64,000 nucleotides of DNA from Candidatus Lernaella stagnicola (GTDB lineage Bacteria > Lernaellota > Lernaellaia > Lernaellales > Lernaellaceae). Positions 27,151-36,764 of the stretch are shown here, piece after piece. Where the stretch lies: positions 148,837 to 212,836 of the forward strand of contig JAVCCK010000023.1 of assembly GCA_030765525.1 (NCBI GenBank), written 5' to 3'. Below the pieces are notes generated by a model. The model worked only from the letters and a program-made list of their open reading frames with translations, ran no database searches and had not been told where the DNA came from. Numbering within the stretch: position 1 is the stretch's first letter; the number at the start of each line of letters is the position of its first letter. The position numbers and the translations under genes were made by a program.

Positions 27151-29192
27151 AGCTTCTCCACGATGATTTCGTTCCCGTCAAAACGAATGACGGCCCGGTG
27201 CGTTGCGACGCCCTTTTCTTCCTCTTCCAACAGCTTGTCGATAAGCAGGTTGATCACGTATTGGTTGATGACACGCGGCACGCACCGCGCGCCTTCCCGC
27301 ACACTGCGGACCATGGATTCACGCGCCATGAACACGCGCGCCCCCTCATCGATCTCCAACTCGATGCCCTTGGCCTCCCGCAGGCGGGCCACTTCCATCG
27401 CCAGTTGGTAGTCCACGATTTCGCGGCAGATCGGCAGGTCCAGCGGCAGGAAGGTGACCAGTTCGTCCAAGCGGCCGATGAACTCGGGGCGGAATCCCTT
27501 TTCCTGCAAACGGCTGCGCGCCGCGTCGAGAAACAACTCGGACAATTTCGCATCGCGCCGCGCCGCGCCCAACAGCTCGGCGAGCCGTTCGGGCTCTTCA
27601 TCCAACGTGTCGATCTTGAAGTATTCCTGCTGCAGCCACCGCTGTCCCGCGTTGGTCGTCATGACGATCAGGCACCGGCGGCCGTCGCGTATCGGCCCCG
27701 CCGGATCCGAAATCAGGCCTTCGTCGGCGAAGCGCAGCAACGAGTCGAACACTTCCACGTGCGCTTTTTCGATTTCGTCGAAGAGCACGACGCACTCGGG
27801 CATGTCGCGCAGGCCGTTGGTGAGCTTGCCGTCTCCGTAGCCGACGTACCCCGGCGGCGCACCGACGAAACCGCTCATGGATTCCTTGGTTTGAAACTGC
27901 CCCATTTCGAGATACAGCAGCAAATTCTCGTCGCCGAAAACGTAGCGCGCCAACTCCTTGGCCAGTTGCGTCTTGCCGGTGCCGGTCGGCCCGAGAAACA
28001 GGAACACGCCCGCCGGTCGCCCTTCACGCGACAACCCGAAGCGCAACCGCTTGATCCACGGCATAACGCTGCCCACCGAATCGTGCTGACCGCGAATCCG
28101 GTCGTTGATGCGCCCCTCGATCTCCGTGATGGAAAAAGTCTGCAAGGGCTTTTCCGGTTCGACTTCCGGCGGTTCAGTCGTGTCCAAATAGTCCCGCAGC
28201 GCGGTGATATCCACGTGCGCGTTGGCCGGAAGAACATCTTGCAAAGCCTCGGGACAAGCCTGCAGAAACGCCCGGCTGATTTCCGGCTCGCCCGCCGGCT
28301 GCTCGGTTTCGTACCGGGAAATCTCCACGGCACGCAGCAACACCCGCTGCACCGGCCCCAACAAGGAATGTTCGTCCAACTCGAGGGCATCGTTGCGCCG
28401 GCCGCCGGCCCAACTCAAATGACGCGCCAACGACGTGTGCAGGTCGCGCTTGACGTCCAAGCCCCGCATCGCCAGCGCGCCCGCCAAGTGCCCGCGGTCC
28501 TGCCCGAGCAGCGAATACAATAAATGCGGCGTGAATATCCGCTTCGCGCCGAGGCTGGCCGCGTCCTCCCGCAAACGCGCCAGGAATTTGCGGCCGCTTG
28601 GCGAGTAAAGCGACGTGTCGAGTTTGCGGGTGCCTCCGTCGGTCGAAGCGGCAAAAAGGTCGATCACTCGGTCGGGACGCAATTTCGTCTGCACGTATTT
28701 CAGAAAGTGCTGCAGCCCCTTTTCGGTGGCGTAGGCCTCCAAGATACCGGCGAGTCGGCTGTCGCTCGAACTGGCTTGCTCGTAGATCGCCAGCGTCAAC
28801 GCCGCTTCGGTAATCGTCTTTTGATCGTACTTGCGGGCGATGTTCTGGACCTTCTCGAGCATCGCCGACACCTCGGCGTCGACCGCCCCACGATGCAGGC
28901 GATCGCTCACCGGTGCGGGCTCGCCGGGCTTGTCGAGGCCGAAAGCGAGTTCAATGTTCTCGATGAACTGGTCCGGATCGTTGCCGCGCTTTTCGATCAG
29001 GTGAACGCGCACGATGCTGCCCGGGCTGGCCACCAGGCAATACAGCCAATGGCGCAGGTGTACCGCGCCGTCACCGTGAATGAGCGCCTGCGCCAGGACT
29101 TTATCGCCCTCTTCGCCCTTCTTGTCGCCAAGCATACGGGCCAGACGGCGATCGAATGCCGCGATATTCAATCCTTGTTCAGTCAACAACAT
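27147..29192 (-). CDS. Clp/HSP100-type AAA+ ATPase with Clp-N-like region
   Basis: The 681-aa product has a long N-terminal half of Clp-N-like helical repeats (TPHLLYSLLGQDRGHLAGAL near 221-240) and one AAA+ module. Walker A GPTGTGKT is at 401-408, the pore-loop GYVGYG at 448-453, Walker B VVLFDEIEKAH at 468-478, sensor-1 TTNAG near 512, and FRPEFIGRLDE marks the arginine-finger region. Only the second ClpB-type ATPase module is present. No IGF/IGL loop, used to dock on ClpP, is visible between sensor 1 and the Arg finger. The start is the ATG at 29192 (GGAGG six bases upstream), overlapping the previous gene by 14 bases. The predicted role is an unfoldase or disaggregase for the operon's own clients. 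Confidence 0.93.
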   Translation of the reverse strand: MLLTEQGLNIAAFDRRLARMLGDKKGEEGDKVLAQALIHGDGAVHLRHWLYCLVASPGSIVRVHLIEKRGNDPDQFIENIELAFGLDKPGEPAPVSDRLHRGAVDAEVSAMLEKVQNIARKYDQKTITEAALTLAIYEQASSSDSRLAGILEAYATEKGLQHFLKYVQTKLRPDRVIDLFAASTDGGTRKLDTSLYSPSGRKFLARLREDAASLGAKRIFTPHLLYSLLGQDRGHLAGALAMRGLDVKRDLHTSLARHLSWAGGRRNDALELDEHSLLGPVQRVLLRAVEISRYETEQPAGEPEISRAFLQACPEALQDVLPANAHVDITALRDYLDTTEPPEVEPEKPLQTFSITEIEGRINDRIRGQHDSVGSVMPWIKRLRFGLSREGRPAGVFLFLGPTGTGKTQLAKELARYVFGDENLLLYLEMGQFQTKESMSGFVGAPPGYVGYGDGKLTNGLRDMPECVVLFDEIEKAHVEVFDSLLRFADEGLISDPAGPIRDGRRCLIVMTTNAGQRWLQQEYFKIDTLDEEPERLAELLGAARRDAKLSELFLDAARSRLQEKGFRPEFIGRLDELVTFLPLDLPICREIVDYQLAMEVARLREAKGIELEIDEGARVFMARESMVRSVREGARCVPRVINQYVINLLIDKLLEEEEKGVATHRAVIRFDGNEIIVEKL

Positions 29193-32100
29193 GCTGGTCC
29201 TCCGCACCGATCAACGGCAACAACAATTCCTGCGCCCGGTGAATCTTCGCCATGGCGCGTTCCTGGTCCTTTTCCCCGGCCGCGGCCTGCGCGCACGCAA
29301 AGCCCACGAGCAGCCGCATCGCCGGTGTCATTCGATCTTCGAGATGCTGCGGCAGCCGCTCGCCGGTCAGCCGCCGCCAATCCTTTTTCCGAAACCAACC
29401 GTGCGCGGCCGCCAACCACAACGCCCGCGGATCCACGGGAAGGCCGTCGATGAACCACTGCGCCGGTTCGCCGAAAGCCTCTAGAAACTCCGCGTCGTTA
29501 TTCAAGGCGTGGTGCGCGGCGGTTTGTAAGAGATCTTGCCGCCCATCGTTCCATCCGCCGGATCCGTTATCCAGGGCGGCGGTCACCTGACGGGCCGCGG
29601 CGCGGCGCGCTTCACCCTCGCCGAGCCACATCGCGGCCGTCGCCCAGAAAGGCCATAGTTCATCGCCTGCCGGTGCCGGCGGCGGCGAAACGGCGGGTTG
29701 ACCCGCGGCCTCCGCCACGAATCGGTGCAACGTATACCATCGCTGCAAAACCGGATCGGCGTGGAATTCGGGGCTGCGGTCGTAATCATCCATCAGAGAG
29801 CGCGAAGCGGCGACGGCCTCCGTGTCCAGAAGTTGCGCGACGGTTCGCCCCACGGCGTCATCCGCGTGGTCGTCGGCCGGTAATCCGAAGGACTCCCCGA
29901 TGCGGCGCAACACGTCGTGACTGCTCAGCACCCATCCGGCGCGTGCAAAAAGCGACGACCGCGTGCCGCCGTGTTCGACGCGCAAGAGGTCGATCGCTTC
30001 GGCAACGCGACCTTGCTCCACGAGCCGCCGCGCTAGAAGCTGCCGCCAAACCTCGCCGGTTTTGTCGTCGAGGTTCGCCGGCGAGGCCGGATCGACTTCG
30101 CCCGCGCCCAGCGCCCCCGCCAAAAGCGCGTAACCCTCCGCCCACGATACGGACGCTCCGACGCCATCGAGAAGCTGCGCCGCCTCGCGCGCCGCCGCCT
30201 CCGTCGGCGTTCCGGCCGCAACGAGCAGCAATCGAGCCAGACGCGCTTTGGTAACGGGATCGTCGGGGGATTTTTCGTGAACCGCGCGATGACGCTTTTC
30301 CGCGTCCGGCCAATCCTCACGCCGTTCGGCAAGCGCCGCGCCGAGCCTTTCGGCGGCGGCTTCGAAAACCGAACCGCGCAGGCATTCCTGGTTGCGCGTT
30401 TCGCCCAACACGTTGGCCGCTTCGTCCGCGCGCCCCTGCCGCGTCGCCGTCAGCGCCTGAGCATAGACACATCCGGGATCCGCCGAGAACGTAGACGGCA
30501 AATACGAGGCCGCAATTTCCACCTCGCCGTGCCGCAAGGCAATCATGGCCAGTTGGCCGCGGGCGCTGTCCGCCTTCGGCCCGTTTAATAGGCTTTCCAG
30601 AAGCGGTCCCGCCGCCGGGTCATTCTGCCGCGCCAGGCAGACACCGTGCCAGTAGCACAGCGCGTCGTCCCACCAGGCGCGCGTAATCGCCGGCCACAAC
30701 GCCGTCGTCTGCCGCAGGGCGGCGAATTGTATCCCCGCTTCGACCGGCCGGCCTTGCGCCAACGTGAAACGGGCGCGTCCGACCGCCTCCTCGTTCTCGA
30801 AATCCTTGGCGATGGCATGTGTCGCCATGTCGCCCAAACCGGCGAACAACTCCGATTCCCGCCCCGAACCGGACCACGGCTCGGCGGTGCGGAAAGATGC
30901 GTCGTACGCCTCCCAGAGCGCGGTTAGTTGAGGCGCCGTTTCCTCCTGCCGCTCGCTGAGCGCCGCGCTCACCAACTCGACGGTTCGCTGGGCAATGTCG
31001 CGCTCGATTTCCGAGCGGAACCCCAGATGCCGCTGGCGGCTGCCGATGAGCCAGGCGACCGGCCAGTGTTGCCCGTCGACATCCTTCAGCAGCGGCCACA
31101 AATCGGTTAGCGGTTGGTTGATCATCAATACGCGAACCAGGAGCCACAGCATCCACGGCGGTGTGCCGATCGGAAGGTCGGTCAAGGCGGGCGGCAATTC
31201 CTGTCCCGGCCCCCGGCCGCATACTCGCAGGGCGAACGCGAACAGGTCGGCCGCGAAATCAAGTTGGGGAAACTCCGCAAACGAAGTGGCGCCTCGCGCG
31301 TCGGTCAAGCCGTTGAGCAGGCGCTCTTCTTTTTCCTCGGCGAGCGTCGGAGCTTGCGATTTGAAGACCAACGTGGCCGCCGCCTCCAACAACGAAAGCG
31401 GATCATCCTCGTCCCAGGTCTCCCGTTCCTGCGGATTGCCGATCAAATACCGCGCGACACGCTCCAGTCGATTGGCGTCCGGCTCCGCGTCCCGCACTTT
31501 GTCCGAGAGTTTGGCCAGGCCGCCGCGGAAATCCATTTCCACCCGAATGAACCGGTAGGCGATACCGATTTGCGTCCACGTTTTTTCGCCGTCGGCAACT
31601 TCGATTTCGCCGCAAAGCGTGCCGGCGAGCTCGACTTGGTCGCGGGTCCATTGCGGGTTGATCCGCAGCTTCTGGCGGATCACTTTCAACACCAATTCTT
31701 TTTCCTGGCGGTCTTCGAACTCCCCTCCGGAAAGACGTTTCGTCGCTTTCACAGTCGCCGTCAGCGACTCCTGCAGCATGATGTCGATCATGTTTTGCAG
31801 GCGCTCCGCCCCGGCCTCATCGTGCAGTTTCAGGGCGGCGGCGCGTTCGGCGGCGGCCGTGTCACCCACGTGCAGCAAAGCGCGGGCCATCCAGTACCGC
31901 GCCCGGGGGCGGTGCGGCGTCAACTCAAGCGCCTTCTCGGCGAAACGCACCATGGGCTCGAAGCTCTGCGCCCACTCCGACGCGCGCGCGCCGACTACTA
32001 ACGCGTCCGCCTTCATCATCGTGGAGAAATCAAAACGCGCGGCCTTTACCTTTTGGAGCCATTGCAGCGCCTCATCCCGCGACGCGAACACGTCCGGACA

Positions 32101-32691
32101 TTCGGCCAACACGCGACAAGCTTTGAACACGTCGTGCCCCTGCAAACCGGCGTGCGCCTGGCTGAGAAAATCGCTTAATTCGTTTCGTTCGTAACGGTCG
32201 TACACCGTCTCGAGGACCCGCACGATGGCCGCGCCGTGAGCGGCGAAGGTCGCGGCCGGATCGCCGACCCAATAGCGGGCTTGCGTAAGATAAAGAGGCT
32301 CGCCCGGTTCCTTGTCGTCCAGCAATTCCAGCAATTGCCAACGTAACGACACGCACGTTTCGCGGGCGGGCGACAGAGCCTGGAGTTCCTGCAACCAACG
32401 CGCCGCGGCCACCCCGTCGCCGTTTCGCAAATGGATGTGCGCCAGATACGCCGCCGCGTCCCGCAAGAGACCCGCGGCGTTTTCATCGCTCGTCGCACTT
32501 GTCTCGCGGGTACCGGCCAACGCGCGTTCCAATGACGTAATCGCCGTTGCGTTGTTGTGCCGTTGCGCCTTCCACAAACACCGCCGCAGACGACCGAACT
32601 TGCTGAAAAGCCACGCGAGGCGTTGCCACCACGCCGATTCAATCGGGACGGGTGCGAATTTCGCGGGGTAAGTGGCGCCGATTCGCGCCAT
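29179..32691 (-). CDS. Very large TPR-like repeat protein
   Basis: A product of about 1170 aa, all helical, with many degenerate TPR-like units (for example FAEKALELTPHRPRARYWMAR and ARLLLVAAGTPTEAAAREAAQ) and no catalytic motif. The start is placed at the second of two adjacent ATGs (32691), seven bases after GGAG; longer in-frame starts up to 32769 would overlap the CHAT gene and lack ribosome sites. It lies between the CHAT/Clp-N gene and the AAA+ gene. CHAT proteases are often controlled by TPR proteins or domains, so this may hold or gate the CHAT protease; that is an inference from family knowledge and position. Confidence 0.85.
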   Translation of the reverse strand: MARIGATYPAKFAPVPIESAWWQRLAWLFSKFGRLRRCLWKAQRHNNATAITSLERALAGTRETSATSDENAAGLLRDAAAYLAHIHLRNGDGVAAARWLQELQALSPARETCVSLRWQLLELLDDKEPGEPLYLTQARYWVGDPAATFAAHGAAIVRVLETVYDRYERNELSDFLSQAHAGLQGHDVFKACRVLAECPDVFASRDEALQWLQKVKAARFDFSTMMKADALVVGARASEWAQSFEPMVRFAEKALELTPHRPRARYWMARALLHVGDTAAAERAAALKLHDEAGAERLQNMIDIMLQESLTATVKATKRLSGGEFEDRQEKELVLKVIRQKLRINPQWTRDQVELAGTLCGEIEVADGEKTWTQIGIAYRFIRVEMDFRGGLAKLSDKVRDAEPDANRLERVARYLIGNPQERETWDEDDPLSLLEAAATLVFKSQAPTLAEEKEERLLNGLTDARGATSFAEFPQLDFAADLFAFALRVCGRGPGQELPPALTDLPIGTPPWMLWLLVRVLMINQPLTDLWPLLKDVDGQHWPVAWLIGSRQRHLGFRSEIERDIAQRTVELVSAALSERQEETAPQLTALWEAYDASFRTAEPWSGSGRESELFAGLGDMATHAIAKDFENEEAVGRARFTLAQGRPVEAGIQFAALRQTTALWPAITRAWWDDALCYWHGVCLARQNDPAAGPLLESLLNGPKADSARGQLAMIALRHGEVEIAASYLPSTFSADPGCVYAQALTATRQGRADEAANVLGETRNQECLRGSVFEAAAERLGAALAERREDWPDAEKRHRAVHEKSPDDPVTKARLARLLLVAAGTPTEAAAREAAQLLDGVGASVSWAEGYALLAGALGAGEVDPASPANLDDKTGEVWRQLLARRLVEQGRVAEAIDLLRVEHGGTRSSLFARAGWVLSSHDVLRRIGESFGLPADDHADDAVGRTVAQLLDTEAVAASRSLMDDYDRSPEFHADPVLQRWYTLHRFVAEAAGQPAVSPPPAPAGDELWPFWATAAMWLGEGEARRAAARQVTAALDNGSGGWNDGRQDLLQTAAHHALNNDAEFLEAFGEPAQWFIDGLPVDPRALWLAAAHGWFRKKDWRRLTGERLPQHLEDRMTPAMRLLVGFACAQAAAGEKDQERAMAKIHRAQELLLPLIGAEDQHVVD

Positions 32692-32722
32692 CATCGCACT
32701 CCGGGTTCGGCAAGGCGGGCGC

Positions 32723-35700
32723 TCATTCACCTTCCTCATGGCGCGCGACGGTTTCGGCCGCCGAGGCAATCATTTCGGTCAAGCGCGGATCGACCTGGTT
32801 GAGGAGCTGGGCCACGACTCCGCCGCCATCGGCAAAGAACGAGCGGTGAATGTCGGCCATCGACACTTGCTCGCGCCGCTGCTCTGCGGCGAATCGCCTC
32901 GCCCGCGTCAAAATGTGCTCGACGTGAACGGAAATGCGCGGCGTCTCCGGCATCGTCGGCGGCGCCTGCCGCGGCGGCACGAGTTGGAGCACGTAATCCT
33001 TGAGTTCACTGATCCGGGCCACGCCGAATCCGGCCCGTAGCATTACCGTTTGCGCCGGGCTGTCGGGCAATTCCAGCAACGCGGCGAATAGATGCGGCGA
33101 CTTGATTTCGAGCCAGCCTTGCAGGTAGGCGAATTGCGCCGCTTCCCGCATCAAACGCCAGGCCGACGGTTCGAAATCGGACGTCGATATACCCGCGGGC
33201 TCCGGCCCACCCTCGGGAACCGCCGGGCTCGCCACGCTTGATTGGGCATGCCGCAAGCGGTCCATATCCAGGCCCGGAACCAAACTGCGAACCGCGATCT
33301 TGAAGTTGAGGTCGGCTCGGTCGCAGAACGCGCGGAACAATTCGGCCTCGGTGATGCGCGCCGGGTCGGCTGCGATGCGCCGCGCCGTTTCCAACGTGGG
33401 CAGCACGATTCGCTCCGCGACGCTGGGCTTGAACGGAAAGACGAACGAGCCGCGTCGCTCGGTGGTCTCGAGAAGATGGGCGGCGACTCCGGCGGCGTTA
33501 ATACCCAACTCCGCCACCAAGCGCACCACGTGCCCCTCCGGTTGCGCGAGAAACGCGGCGAACAGCAGGCGATTGGGCAGTTCGCGCAGGCCGAATTCCT
33601 GCGTCAGGTTGTGCGCCGTCTCAATGACACGCCGGGCGCCAACGTCCAAGATCGCCAGGTCGAGTGTGCCGTTCCCGGTCAGCGACCAGTTCACGTCATC
33701 GCTTATCACGGCCCCGGGTTCCCCCTTCTCCGGCTCGCCTTGTACAGCGGCGGGCGGCCCCTCTTCCGGCGCGTCATCGCTGGACGGTTGCTTGAGAAGT
33801 GTCGTTTCCGGGTCTCCGGAAGGCGTGTCGTCCGAATCGCTCGGTCCGCTCGCGGGTGTGTCCGGAGCCTCGGGCCGGCGCGGTGGCGTGGGCGGCAAAA
33901 TATCGGCCAGCGCACGCCGCAGGCAATCCCAGTCGAATTGCGGGATCAAGCTGTGCAGCCATGTCTTGAATTGCGAATTGGAGCGCTCGCAAAACGCGCG
34001 GAGTAATTCGGCTTCGGTGATGCATGCCGGATCGACTGCCGCCAGCCGCGCCGCCTTCAACACCGGCAAAACAATCCGTTTCGCCGCCTTCGACTCCAGC
34101 GGAAAAGTGGAAGGTTCAGAGCCCTTCGAGGCAGCGCGCATGTTGTCGGCGACCTCGCAGACATCCACACCCAACTCTGCCAGTAGACGCGACGTGAACG
34201 TGTCCTGCCGCTCGACGAACGCCGCCATCAACACGCGATTGGGGATGTAGCGCAAACCCCATTCCTGCGCCGACCGGTGCGCCGTCTCGATGATGTGACG
34301 CGCCTCATCGTCCAAGGCCGTCAGGTCCAGTTCCTCGTCATCGGTCAGCGGCCATTCATCATTGAGCCGCGGTTCCCAATCGCCTTCCGGAAAGCGCAGT
34401 TCGTCCAGATTCACGTCGCCGGTCGTGACCAGGAATTCCTTGAAGTCGGCTGACGCACTTTGGCAGAAGCCGCGAAACAGCATCTGTTCGCTGATCTTGC
34501 TCGACGGACCCGCAAACTTTGCCGCGGCCTCCAACATGGGCGCTATCACCGGCCGCACGGCTTCCGACCCAAGGCCGAAAGTTCGCGGACTCTCCGCTTT
34601 GGTGACTTGCAGCAACTTGCCGGTGAGTAGTTCGGGGTTTTTATCGACCTCGCGGATCAGGCGTTCGGCTGCGCCCTCCAGTTGTGTGAGAAAAGCGATC
34701 AACACAATGCGGTGGGGTATCGGGAAATGCCCGCGTTGCTGCGCGAGGCGGTGAGCGTTGTCGACGATGCGTCGCGCGGCCGGCGTCAGTTCGTCCAGCC
34801 GTAAAACACCGCTGTCGTCCATCTCTCCGTCGGAGAGCAGCGTCTCTAAAGTATGCAGCGCCGTCGCGGCGTCGGGCATGACGCCCAGTTGCTCGCTCGG
34901 CCAATTCTCGGTCGCCAAAAAGCTCCGCAGCAAATCGGCTTCGTGAATGATTTTCGTGTCCGTGTCCACGTGCGCCCGGGCCAGGCCTTCAGCGTTCTCA
35001 AGCAAACGCAGCAGTTCCGGCCCATAGTGAGTCCGCTCGGTCGGCAGGACGTCTCGCAGCAAGTGTTCCTCGAATCGGCCGTTTTGCAGATCGGATGTCC
35101 CGGGTTGCCCGCCGCGTGGCTGCGCCGGGTCGCGGGGCGAGGTCGCACTCGGCTCCATTTCGGGCAATTGGCCGATACGTTCGTACAATTCGTCCGGATC
35201 GATGCGGTGCTCCCGCAACAAGCTGCGCGTCAAATCACCCTTGCCCACCAGGCCGGCCAGCAAGTCGTTGGGGGTTAGGCTCTCGCGGTTCTGGTTGGTC
35301 ATCCGCTTGCCGGCCCACAGCAGCACCGGCGTCATTTCCAAACCGAACGCTTCGTTCTGCAAACGGCCGGCGGCGTCGAAAACGCTCAGGTCGTATTCGA
35401 CGGGCGGTTCGGCCGTCTCGACAATCTGCTCGGCGGCGGCGGCCAATCCCGGCATCGTTTTGAACGGATCGCCGAAATAGCGGTAGGCCATCCAGGCGAT
35501 GTCGGGCTGGTCTTGGCGATAGCGTTCCAGACTGTTGCGCCGCGCCTCGGCCAGCGATTCGCTTAGTGTCTTGTCGGGCGACAGCGCGGTTTCGAAAAAG
35601 TCGATCGCCGCCCTTGCCGCCTGGTTGTTGACGACGCTGTAGATCGGCGCAATGACCACCTTGTTGCCGTCGTTGACGGAAAACGCCCGCGCCAGGCTAT

Positions 35701-36745
35701 GCGGCTCCCGTTCGATGTCCCATTGGTCGCCGGCCGCGCCGCTTTGGCACGCGTTGAGAAAAATCAGCTTCGCGTTCGGCGCCGCGTCGGCGATCTGTCG
35801 GGCCGGCAAAGGTCCGTCGGCCAGAATCAACTGCCCCTGACGACTCTCGTTGCAGAAGTCGCCGTGCCCGAAGTAGTAGATGCCGGCGAATTCGCGCTGC
35901 TCCAACAGAGCGAGCACTTTGCCGACTTTCGCATCCCGATATTTCACGCGCGTGATGTTGTACCCGCGGGCCTCAAGCAGCGATTCCAACCTGGCGACGT
36001 GGCTTTTGCATTGGCCCTTGCCGTCGGAGTATTTGCTGAACAAACTATTCAGCGGATCATCGTGCGGATCGATGATGAACAGCCATTCCCGCGAGCGGCT
36101 CGGGCCCTTGTAGGCGTCGCGAATCACGTGACTGAAGTGGTAGGTCAGCGCCAGCTTGTCGCCGCCCAGCCGCATTTCGCTGCGGTGGCGCGAACAATAC
36201 GGGCCGGGCCAATCGGGGTGATCCAAATCGCGCAGATAGTCCCACAGCAGATCCTTGTGAAACACCTTCTTGCCCAGCGCCAATTGCTGATAAAAGTCCA
36301 GCATGATCGCCGGGGGCACGATGAAACGCCGTGTGCAATCCGGCTCGGGACACTCCATAAAATATTCTTCCATCGCCTCCCACGGTATTTGCTCGACGAT
36401 GTCGCGGGCGAAGGTGTCCAATTGCGGGTGAATCGGCGGCGCCGTCATCTTGATGAAACCGCACTCGGGAAGAATCTGCTTGGCCAAACGCAACGCGGCG
36501 TCTTCCACGCTCAAATCGCCCCGCTTCGCCCCGGCGACCGCACGGGTATTTAATTCGTCCACCCGCAGTTTGATGTCGCGAATCAACCGTTGCACGCTAT
36601 CTCGGCTCGGCACCAACTTGAATTCGGTTACCGGCCGCGTCGCCTGCGTTCCGGTGCCGACCGGCAGCATTTCCTGGCGGTATGCAACTCCGCCGCGGTC
36701 GGACGAATCCTGCTGGTACGAAACGGAAAGTATCCGAGTTTCCAT
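32723..36745 (-). CDS. CHAT-domain (caspase-like) protease fused to Clp-N-like repeats
   Basis: A 1340-aa protein. An N-terminal section of about 210 residues has two Cys pairs (CPEPDC at 132-137, CSRH at 184-187). A CHAT peptidase follows (about 220-430) with the expected dyad: His294 in YYFGHG and Cys333 in FLNACQSG. From about 460 to the end are roughly five units resembling the ClpA/ClpB N-terminal domain (for example LTPAARRIVDNAHRLAQQRG and LGVDVCEVADN), broken by an acidic Pro-rich linker near 1015-1075. There is no AAA+ module in this chain. The start is the ATG at 36745 behind GGGGCGGG. Clp-N domains bind substrates and adaptors, so the repeats may recruit targets or associate with the AAA+ protein encoded two genes downstream. 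Both catalytic residues are present, so it should be active. Confidence 0.92.
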   Translation of the reverse strand: METRILSVSYQQDSSDRGGVAYRQEMLPVGTGTQATRPVTEFKLVPSRDSVQRLIRDIKLRVDELNTRAVAGAKRGDLSVEDAALRLAKQILPECGFIKMTAPPIHPQLDTFARDIVEQIPWEAMEEYFMECPEPDCTRRFIVPPAIMLDFYQQLALGKKVFHKDLLWDYLRDLDHPDWPGPYCSRHRSEMRLGGDKLALTYHFSHVIRDAYKGPSRSREWLFIIDPHDDPLNSLFSKYSDGKGQCKSHVARLESLLEARGYNITRVKYRDAKVGKVLALLEQREFAGIYYFGHGDFCNESRQGQLILADGPLPARQIADAAPNAKLIFLNACQSGAAGDQWDIEREPHSLARAFSVNDGNKVVIAPIYSVVNNQAARAAIDFFETALSPDKTLSESLAEARRNSLERYRQDQPDIAWMAYRYFGDPFKTMPGLAAAAEQIVETAEPPVEYDLSVFDAAGRLQNEAFGLEMTPVLLWAGKRMTNQNRESLTPNDLLAGLVGKGDLTRSLLREHRIDPDELYERIGQLPEMEPSATSPRDPAQPRGGQPGTSDLQNGRFEEHLLRDVLPTERTHYGPELLRLLENAEGLARAHVDTDTKIIHEADLLRSFLATENWPSEQLGVMPDAATALHTLETLLSDGEMDDSGVLRLDELTPAARRIVDNAHRLAQQRGHFPIPHRIVLIAFLTQLEGAAERLIREVDKNPELLTGKLLQVTKAESPRTFGLGSEAVRPVIAPMLEAAAKFAGPSSKISEQMLFRGFCQSASADFKEFLVTTGDVNLDELRFPEGDWEPRLNDEWPLTDDEELDLTALDDEARHIIETAHRSAQEWGLRYIPNRVLMAAFVERQDTFTSRLLAELGVDVCEVADNMRAASKGSEPSTFPLESKAAKRIVLPVLKAARLAAVDPACITEAELLRAFCERSNSQFKTWLHSLIPQFDWDCLRRALADILPPTPPRRPEAPDTPASGPSDSDDTPSGDPETTLLKQPSSDDAPEEGPPAAVQGEPEKGEPGAVISDDVNWSLTGNGTLDLAILDVGARRVIETAHNLTQEFGLRELPNRLLFAAFLAQPEGHVVRLVAELGINAAGVAAHLLETTERRGSFVFPFKPSVAERIVLPTLETARRIAADPARITEAELFRAFCDRADLNFKIAVRSLVPGLDMDRLRHAQSSVASPAVPEGGPEPAGISTSDFEPSAWRLMREAAQFAYLQGWLEIKSPHLFAALLELPDSPAQTVMLRAGFGVARISELKDYVLQLVPPRQAPPTMPETPRISVHVEHILTRARRFAAEQRREQVSMADIHRSFFADGGGVVAQLLNQVDPRLTEMIASAAETVARHEEGE

Positions 36746-36764
36746 CACCCGCCCCACATCGCTT

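Noticed and set aside
24727-27411. An 894-codon rightward frame opposite the TPR, kinase and AAA+ genes
   Set aside because: It crosses three well-supported genes on the other strand and has no recognisable motif or ribosome site.
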